A DNA stretch of 64,000 nt from the NCBI GenBank assembly GCA_032209605.1, contig JASFXZ010000001.1, positions 37,452,619-37,516,618 of the forward strand. The letters are read 5' to 3'. Made by a program: the position numbers and the translations under genes. The notes beneath the pieces were generated by a model that saw nothing but the letters and a program-made list of their open reading frames with translations, was not told the origin of the DNA and ran no database searches. Positions 54,481-64,000 of the stretch are shown here, in pieces. Origin of the DNA: Mactromeris polynyma. Taxonomy: Eukaryota > Mollusca > Bivalvia > Venerida > Mactridae. The stretch's first letter is position 1. Every line of letters begins with the position of its first letter.

Positions 54481-56880
54481 GCATGATATTTATTGGTGAT
54501 AGTGCATTTTTCTATGTTTTGTAGACAATTCGATGGCGCTTAGTTGTTTTCCATTTCTAGATAATGAACGAATGCCACAAAATGATGAAGATGTGACTTC
54601 ATGATGTATGTTGGTACGATACGTCCTGCTCCCTAAGTTTACTTAAGCTGGTGCAAATTACTTCAAAAACATCAACACATATTTACTTGCTACCGTTCTA
54701 ACGTTTTAAAGTTATATGATTATCTGCAAGGAAGATCAAACACATTACTATGCTTAATCGTAACAATTTGCTGAATCGAAACTATTTCACTGCGTACCAT
54801 AATTTCTAATCCACTTTTTTTACCATGTTAACCTTGTATCCAAATTCATTTCCATGAAATTCCAACACGTACAGTAAATATTGTAGTGTGTCCAAGAATA
54901 TCTATCTATGCCTGCAACAGTTCAATGTTAACTACATGTTAATACAATGTATAACAGCCAACATGTCTTCAGTAGAAATTCTGTCTATATGTTCTACAAA
55001 GTTTCGCTTAATTTGACAAAACATAAGAGTTGCATACCGTAGAGAATTATAATAGTCAAATAATTGTCTCTACACAAGTCTGTTTCAATTTGTAAGAGCA
55101 GCATTCGGCTTGCATAGAATAAACGCATTCTTAATACGATGCTCGAGTTCCTTAAATAAGTATTTGGCTCACCTGAACCTAATCTTTTTAATGGGCTTCA
55201 TCCAGTATTGTTGTTACATATTATAAAACATCATTAATAAGTACCATTGCCATGTACAACAGTTTTTAACAATCTTGGTGAATCATATTAATAACAGACA
55301 AATCTAGAAAAACACCAACTTGTTAAAAAACTGGAAGTGTTTTTAATTTTATGATAATATAAGCGTCATTTTTTGCCAAATACATATTTTTTCGAGAAAA
55401 AAAGCATTATAAATGTATTCTGCGATAATGCATATTTATTGAAGTTTCAACTAGATAAAGTACATTTTTCATGTTTTTTTAGGAAAACAAATTAACAAAA
55501 AATGAGCATAATATATCTTTAAGCGACCTTGACTCAAGTGCAAGCATATGTAGGATTTGTTATTTAGTTGTACATTATTCAATACGACTAAGTGTTACAG
55601 AATGAATAGCCTTTCACATGATAACTGCTACAACCAAGCGAAACTTTCATGTGTTACTTTAAAAGTTAATCATAAAGCGGACATATTGAAATCATTAATC
55701 CCCTATATTCTTATTGCTTACCATTATCATTTAGTATTACATGAAATAATGACGAATAATTTGTCGATATGATTTTGATATTAATATTTTATGTACTGTC
55801 GAATTGCCCTTGCAAAACCATCTATTATTTCGTTATCGTTTTTACTCGCCACTGTTTATAAGCAACGATTGATACAAATGTCGATTCGAATTAAACTACC
55901 ACATTTAAACATAGCATGTATCACAGACTTACACGTTTTATCGCTTTGATTTCTCTACGATCATAGAGAGTGTCCACTATTTAGAGTTGTTTACGGTATC
56001 GAAACTTCTTAGATTACTCATAACCATTAAAATATGAAAGTAACACATCGATATTCATTTTGAGTTCTTATTGAAGCATATATTTTAATACCCTTTAAAG
56101 TGAAACATGATCTTCAAACAAAACTGTCTGTCATTAGCTGATAATGTCAAAAGAGATAACATAATGTCCTTTCAATAGAAATTGGTTGGACAAATGGAGT
56201 AAAACAAAGGAACGGCATCAATAACAGCGTGTTTGTTTGAATGTGATTGCTACACAGTAATGCAATTATGGTGTAGTTCCGAGTAACATTCAATGCTGGT
56301 AATGTCCCGTACCTACCGAATAGTAATAAGTTAAGAGAGTTCAGCTGCTGACGCAAAACACCAAGGGGAAAACATAGGATTGTTTACATAGTTTAGAAAT
56401 AAACATGTAGGATGGTATTAAATATATTGCATTTACAATTTTAGAAACATGGACAGATTTACGGCAAATTGTTTTCCTTTAAATATGTGATTATGTAATA
56501 TTGGTTCTGTTCAACTCCTGTTTATGGAATACGATGTTTTATAAAAGAGACACTTATTTCAGGATGTACTAACTGCACGCTTATATTTTTGTGAAACATG
56601 AATAATTAAATATTTAGATATCACAAATCTTAGGAGGTATTTGTGACATTACATTTTGTAAGCATGTTAAATTTGTGTTTAGTTCGTAAAACCCTGCATA
56701 TCATGAGGTTACTGGGTGGTGTTTGCTTTTTGCAGATTCTTCATCATGGCTTCGTGTAATAAAAAGGAATGAATAAGTCGGAGCAGTAAATGCCCGCAGT
56801 CGCTCCAATGCACAAGGAGTTACGAAGACAACAATGACTCAATACACGAACGTGAATGATAGGAGAAAATAGGAGTACTA
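54481..56880. other. Non-coding AT-rich stretch
   Basis: No gene, RNA or clear repeat seen in this 2.4 kb. Confidence 0.4.
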
Positions 56881-57440
56881 CCATGAAAAGGTCAGTGGTT
56901 GAAACACTACTGTGAGTTTAAACCTGGTTTAGAATTGCATCCAGCTTCACAAATATAATAAACGAAAAAGTGTGAATGAAAAATATCCGCGTTGAACAAG
57001 TACTTAACGTAAGAGACTGCGATCACAAGATAATGCATTACGCAGAACATAGATATATCATCTAGTAGACCCATGACCCTATTATGTCCTCGATCACTAA
57101 CTATGAGCTACAGCAACTGGAAAATAAATTGATAACAGATCGACAAAATAATCATTTCACACGCCTTTCTTCCTGTTCTGGGCTAGACAAGGATCGGCGT
57201 GTGATACACCCGTCCAGTCGTTGACCAAACAACGAGGAAATCTAAATGACTACATTCAAAGGGGTCAACCACTGAACATGCAACATATGAAAGGATGAAA
57301 ACCTTTCTGACGAAACCTCTTTTGGCGCGTTGTTTACCTTTGCACCTCCACAGTGCATTTTATTTTTAAGAGTGTTGTTTTCTTGGGGAGAGAGTCTGCG
57401 TGGGGAGTCACCGTCTTGCGCAGGTGTGATCTCATGCGAA
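56881..57440 (+). repeat. Composite of dispersed repeat fragments
   Basis: GGTCAGTGGTTGAAACACTA ... TTTAAACCTGGTTT at 56,890-56,932 matches GGTCAATGATTGAAACATCA ... TTTATACCTGGTTT at 59,534-59,576. GTTGTTTTCTTGGGGAGAGA ... GGGGAGTCACCGTCTTG at 57,370-57,417 resembles the CCCGGAGGTCTGTG family. No protein recognised in the ORF at 57,242-57,496. Confidence 0.45.
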
Positions 57441-57499
57441 TCGAATAAGTTGTGCACTGTAAACCCAATAAGACGTAGCATAGGGCACATTTCCATTCA

Positions 57500-60400
57500 A
57501 TGTGGATAATTCACGATATCAAAAGCCTGAAATCATCACTTTGACTGAGGATATTCTCTCTTGCTAGGCAATACTATCAATGTTATAGCATTTTAAACAC
57601 GACGTATGCCATACGTAGGGATTTCAGACGAGTATTTGAGTGGAAACTGCAGTATTTAAATTAAATAGAATGTTTTATTGATCAGTAATTGAAGTTGACT
57701 GAAACAAAGTTAACTACCAATATCAGCAGCATCAATAGAACAGTAACGCTTGATCATGAACACAAAATGTGAATAATGCAGTATTTAATTTGATAAAAAA
57801 GGTAACGAAAACCAACCATGCATGATAACGAATGCCATAATAATATATCAACCGTAATAATTATACCCGTTTGAGCTCGTGTTACTGTCGTTGTCATATG
57901 TCAGTATGTTATTTGATATAAATCCAATGACAATTATTTATGACATATTAATAAAAATGTTCAGTTCAATCATTCACGGAGGAGTAAAATATCAAAGAGA
58001 TCGAATGCAAATAAGGTGTCTGTGTTATTATAGTTGAAAACTTCATAAATAACTAACTTTACGATTTGCAAATAGCATAAATACTCTGAACATACATAAC
58101 TTAATAAAGATTACATCACACAAAACGCAGGTTACCCTAAAAAGTACAGGGTAACTAAAACATACACATAAACGACACAAACGTAATTAATGGGTGAAAA
58201 CACGTAGTTAAAAACAATAATTGTTTTTTTTTCTGCTCTCGACTTACAAATTACGACAGTTTATTCATTGCCCAAGTAAAATAATAATTTATGGTGATGG
58301 CTTTACTGTCTTGGAAACATCTGGAATACATAGTGGTTACACAATTACTTCATTTGATATTGGAATGTTTTTGTGGAGGTCATGATATAATTATTTGCTA
58401 CATACATGTGTTGATGTTAGTATAAATCTAGGTTAGGCTATACACACTATGTCTTAAAATGCATTATTAACATTTAATGACACTCAAACAAGTTATTTGT
58501 TTTCTGTGGATCTCACATTACAATGGCGTCTTCATTCATAAACTCGTTGATTTTACTCTGTTGATAATTACTTTTTATGACATTGGTGTCCCAACAGCAC
58601 ATAATAAACGGACGTTTATAGGAGCAATCGACAGATTGAAATATGCATGAAGAAGGTGAACAGAACACAAAGGCACTGCCAATCATAAAGAACAAGGAGA
58701 TATGAAAGTTAACATACATGTAAACAATTTCAAAAGAAACACAAAAAGGAGTACAAGACAAACATAAATGATGGAAGGAGATAAGTACTGTAACATTGTG
58801 GCTCTCGTGTATGATTAACTACTTGTGTTAATTAACTTGTTTAATTAATATTGTAATATTTGAAATGGTGTTCATGTATTAATTATAAGGTTTTTTTTAT
58901 TACAGTTTTGTCTAGAATGTAGAAATACAATGGAGAGTTGTGCACTTAAAAGTTGGAATTAATCAACTTAATTTTACTGTCTCTGACAGTTAAAGTTTTA
59001 GATTACACATCATGTTTTGTATTTCATGTTATTTCGAATTGTTTATGATGCAACAACAAATTTTTGAACAATTTGATTTGTTTGACGTCAAATAATAACT
59101 TTTCGTCAATTGTTGGAAACTAATTTGTAATAGGACATTTTCAAAACGTATAACTTGGATTGCATCATAAATGAGACAAGCTATTTCATTGGTTAAGAAC
59201 ATTTTTGTAAAGGAAACTTCATTGGGTATTTTTCGACACACCCTGTTCAACAAAATATGGCATTGGTTATAAAAGTAAATGTCATTATGATTTTTGTTTA
59301 GAATAGTGCAGGATAGGATAGAAGGCTTTATTAGTTAAGTATGTGAAATGGTGATGTTCGGTAGTACATACTTTAAAACGTCGAGCAAACATATGCATTT
59401 AATTTTAGATAGTTGATTTGATTAAAATTGTAATACGATACACTCATTATTTATATTTAAACAATCACAACGACTAACAGACAAACTGCACACAATTACT
59501 TTACGCGCAGAAATAGGAATATTGCCAAGAAATGGTCAATGATTGAAACATCACTGACAGTTTATACCTGGTTTGAAGGGTGAACCCAACATAACACTTA
59601 TCCTACCATTACTCAAATAATACATACAGTGAATAGTAAAAAAACATTGGGTAACTCATTTGAGACGGCGCAAGATGCTAAATTAATGACATATAAAACA
59701 ACAAACCAGTGCAGTGGTTTAGCTTTAAGAAGACAGAGCAACTGAAGAGACGCCGTAAGCGTCCGGACAAAATTAGCATGAGACAAACATCACGCGCATT
59801 CTTTCCATACACGGGTAGGGAGAGGGGGTCTCCATAATACAGTATTAAACTCATCATGTCGTCGCACAAAAAAATGAGAGATGCTTAATTGTTAATGGGT
59901 CGACACTCAAGCATGAAGTGCGTTTTTACGCAGAAGGATCATAACCTCTCTCATTATATTTCTTGATGCATTTGACGAACGTCACATCAGTGTAAAACTC
60001 CGGATTTCAGACAAACGTGTTGCAGATGCGTCCTTATACATGTATTGCAATGTACAAATTGACAAAGCAGGAAGTGATAATATAATTTTCAGATTGTGCG
60101 AACTCGTATTATTGTACGAACTCATATTATTGAATGAATTCGTATTTATCGGTAGGAAGGTTAAATATAATAAGCATTGAATGTTAAAACCATTGCATTG
60201 CTCTTCATGTTAAATTGTAGTGCAGTCTTGTTTCGTCCCAACACCTCTCTTTTAATTCCGTTTCTTGTCCCTCACCATCTTTTATTTCCTCACCTAGGGA
60301 TCTACTGGATTAGGTATAGTCGTGATTAATCTTCTCAGTATCATTAGAAGCACATCATACACGTTCTGTCTGAATACAACAATGTTTTCCCGTCCTATGA

Positions 60401-63400
60401 TCACCCAGTTTTTTGTTTATTAGCGTTACGTTTATGTTAACAATGAGTTGTTTTGTCCGTTATAACTCTGACTTGTGATATTCATTACTAAAACACGTAC
60501 AGGCAATTATAAAAAAAATTAATTGCAGACATAACAGTTATTGATTCACGTTTGTGAAATTTCAGACCATTTATGTTAGCTTAACCATAGTCGTTAACAT
60601 GAGTAATATGTTTATATCATTCCGATTAAACTGAATATTTCATATCGTATCCAGCATCATATTCAACGCTTGATCAAGAAAAAAATATGAACAAAAACGT
60701 ATTACGTGTTAATTACGTGTTACATTTTGTTATTGAAATATCATACGTGACAATTATCTTGCAAGTATGCATCAACCCTTGTATGATCTCTATTAAATAA
60801 GCATGAAATATTTAAAGTACAATGTATATTAATTATCAAATAAACGGTTCAATATAAGCAATTCAAACTTACTAAATATTTCAGACGTACTCTTACACAC
60901 GTATTGCCAGTTCTGTTACAGATTCCTAAATTGACAATTATATCAAGTAATGATGTAGAACTGTGGTTAAGTTAACGAACATTAATAGTAATGCAGTTCA
61001 GATAGACCAGTTATCATTCCTATTAAATGCGCCAGACATACGACTTAAAGCACATCATTGTTTATACTGCACATATAAGACTGCATAAGCGTTTGGCGTG
61101 AAGGTTTCGTGATAGCTTAATGCATAAAAGTAGGCTTAAGTATCACAAACCATTTGCGTTTGGAGCTGATTCAGAGCGGAGACGAAATTTAAGACTTCTG
61201 TTCGTCTCGTGTATTAGATTATAAAACACACACTAGCTTATGTCCCTGCTTCAACTAACGTCCCTATGGAAATAAATACGATAGGGGACGCTCTTCGCTT
61301 GATTGCTGTACGAACAACCAGGTATTGGTGTATTCAGAATAGATATATTATGATTTGACATTTTGATAAGCACGTCTTATTTCAGAACATTTCAATAACA
61401 TTTGATGACAAACGAGCTATTCTCAGTTTGTTGACTCCGCAATTCAGTGACTTCTGCAGATATATTCTGTTTTGGAGTCCATGTTGCTATATCAATTTTC
61501 ATCAGAAACAACTCTTTTTTTTGCCTGGGTGGGGAAAACAGTACCTTATTATTGGCTGATTTCTAAATGCATTTTGCTCTACTATTGCATTTAATATTTC
61601 TTTCGCCTCTGAGTCGCGTGGTTGATAGTTATATGCAATCGTTTTACACGTGATGTGGTTCTGTTAATGATGTCCGATACAGACAGAGTCTCGTTTTCAA
61701 ACAGACACTGCTAGATGTCAATGGAACGCCTATGTCTTGATTCCAATCAGACACTGAGGAAATGCATTATTTCAAACAAAGAAGAGCAGACTTGATATGA
61801 ATTCTACACAATAAAGAACAAAAACGTTTTCAAACACCCACAACTAAATGTTTCATTCATGTTTGGTTTAAAGAGATTTCAGTGATAAGATTGTACTGGT
61901 ATAATTGTGTACAAGCACTGCCTGTGCAAACAAATATTGCTGACGACTTGATTGTAATACCCATCCGTCCAGATAAAAGGCATTTACAAATGTATTGATA
62001 TTTTAATGGATCACTGACTTCTGGGATATGAAATATTATTTTGATGCTTGTTTAGCAATGGGTTGTCTATGTCATGCAAGTTAATGCCATGCTTTTCGAC
62101 AGCTTTACAATAGGTTATATAATATGGTTTGGTTTCTATGTGGCATTTTATGTTCGATCTCTTTATTATTATCTTGTATTGACACAACAGTGTAATGTGT
62201 GTTGTGTGGCAGTCGTGAAAAGTTTCCCCGTGTATTTAATCGATATTGTTAACTTTTCGTCTTACAAGATGACATTCATCGCGCAAATCCCGACTTCTTA
62301 ACAGTTCCCTATGCACCGCATTGAAGATGTCGTGTTCAACGAATTTTGGTCCCATTACAGTTTGCAGGTTGTGATTATCCTATGTTTCCTTATATTACAC
62401 AACCCACGATAACTACATAGAAATAACAAGCATTGACTTGTTGTAAGCCAGTGGGTTTGACTACCAACTTACTGTGTCTTTCACTATTGTCATATGCCAC
62501 CATATTTTACAGCAATACATAAATATGTCAAGACAAAGCAATGCTAGGTTTGACAAATACTTGCTACATAGTGTATGTATTATTATCACTGTTTTTCCTA
62601 CTTCATTGGGTTTCGAACATGTTGTGTACCATACTAGCTTTATAATTTGTTTTAACGCATTAAAATAAAATTACAGCGTCTTATCGCTAGTCATGCCCAA
62701 GGCTGAATGATTATGGTGTAAATTTCTCCTTCGAACGAGGCGCCACCTTTCGTGGAAAACAAAACCAAGGGAGATTAATTTTAGTCTTATTCACTACGTT
62801 CAAATTACGGCAATTTCATTCTACTTGTATTATATTAAACTGTAAAGAGTTATTCCTGTAATACCGTTCCGTCTTACTAATCTTATTATAACAGAAGAAT
62901 CGTTTAATAACTTGGTAATTGAACAGTCAGACAAAAGACGTTTTGTACGGAATGGTTCAAGTGGCCATTTTAGATATTCACCATGCGTCTCCGGTACAAA
63001 TTCCTCAGAGTAATACCAACTTAAGTGTTGTCCAACTATCGATTCAAACAATATAAAATATCGTCCTCTTCGTAGAGTAAGTGTTTACATAGTAGTCCGA
63101 AAGTGCATCTACTGCATTTAAAGCATCTGTTCCACATGTGTTTGAAGTTATTGCACTACATGATAAACAGGCATGCAAGTGAATCAAACAATCATTTGGT
63201 ACAGCTCAAAGAGCTACGAGTAAAGCAGTCATATTATACGTCCACCATTGAAATAACAACTAGTATTTGAGTTTTAAATTCAGCTTCCTGTAGTAGTTTA
63301 ACCTGTAATGTCATTATGTTTTAACATGAAACGTGTCGTGTTTTGCGTGCAGTACCATTGCACTGGTAACTATTTAACACATGCATTTCGGAAACATGCT

Positions 63401-63580
63401 TATCAAGGCCGCAACAAAAATGTACGAACGCGTTCAAAAATGTTGATCAGTAAAGGTAAATCAGTTTACGCAAACGATGCACTTAACACTTTGAAAAAGC
63501 AAAAGCCTCGTATGTTTGAAGCGGAATTGAAATGGACTAAAACTGACATTATTACTTGCATACGTATGTACCCTTGAACA
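57500..63580. other. Long non-coding AT-rich stretch
   Basis: Apart from the short repeat match at 59,534-59,600 I see no gene, RNA or element in this 6 kb. Short ORFs (for example 62,074-62,301 and 63,308-63,577 on +, 62,830-63,051 on -) have no recognisable domain. Confidence 0.4.
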
Positions 63581-63584
63581 TCCT

Positions 63585-63695
63585 CAAGTGCCTTATACAT
63601 TACATATTGTTGTTTTCCCGGAGGTCTGTGTTGGGAGGCACTGTCTTTTTTATGTAGCGTTCTTTGTAGCAACTTACTCTCCCTCTTTTACACTG
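63585..63695 (+). repeat. Dispersed repeat (CCCGGAGGTCTGTG family)
   Basis: TTGTTTTCCCGGAGGTCTGTG, GGAGGCACTGTCTTTTTTATG and TAGCAACTTACTCTCCC follow the same order as at 54,400-54,480. Confidence 0.65.
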
Positions 63696-64000
63696 TTCGT
63701 TTCATTTGGGTATTAATATCATGATACGTGTGTGTGTATAATTACACCGATACTTTATATTTGGTTCTAATGTCCTTTTTGATTTTTTAATTGTTTATAA
63801 TTATGTATGTACGATATCAAATTTCATGTCTCAATTTGGGGTGAATAGTTTTTTCTTTCTCGACTTCATGATCCATTTTTGACAGCGTGCATATTTATTA
63901 ACGATTTACAGTTCAGAGGAGCTTAAATTCTTATCTTTGAAATTTTATCGATATTAAATACCGCGTTCATGTTTCTTTCGGACGCTATATATTCTTTATA

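Overview
The window is AT-rich eukaryotic nuclear DNA: split genes with GT-AG introns, several tRNA-derived SINEs, non-LTR retrotransposon pieces, a Tc1/mariner relic, MITE-like elements and long minisatellites. The repeat types and the peroxidase suggest a mollusc, most likely a bivalve; the species cannot be named from the sequence. No bacterial, phage or CRISPR features were seen.

Left part (1-10,980, + strand): broken, duplicated pieces of a prefoldin subunit 4 (PFDN4) gene. Two blocks each occur twice in the order A-X-A-X: A at about 768-2382 and 5782-8381, X at about 4804-5758 and 9373-10351. Exon-like pieces lie at 2402-2506 (in-frame TAG), 4345-4413, 5695-5757 (cut at a duplication junction) and 10290-10467 (frameshifted, carrying the normal C-terminus). 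Copy A1 holds a 286-bp MITE whose empty site is preserved in copy A2. An endonuclease-only non-LTR fragment (3002-4022) sits in what was an intron.

Middle (15,437-36,182, - strand): one recognisable host gene, a secreted animal haem peroxidase of the myeloperoxidase/peroxinectin superfamily. Fourteen exons were placed by hand from splice sites and reading-frame continuity, from a TATA box (36,175-36,182) and an ATG at 36,054-36,056 to a stop at 15,509-15,511. The distal His, distal Arg, calcium loop, proximal His and Asn-Arg motifs are all present. One small exon is still missing between 33,647 and 30,509, because the intron phases there do not match. The introns hold two unrelated minisatellites (44-bp and 69-bp units) on either side of a 113-nt exon, plus SINEs and a Tc1 relic.

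Right part (36,250-64,000): no confident host gene. It holds SINEs (one with a perfect 14-bp target-site duplication), a CR1/L2-like 3' end (43,985-45,186), two other non-LTR ORF2 fragments (40,690-41,330 and 48,060-49,205), small tandem duplications and several unnamed dispersed repeats. The rest is AT-rich non-coding sequence. All calls come from reading the sequence; no database search was run.
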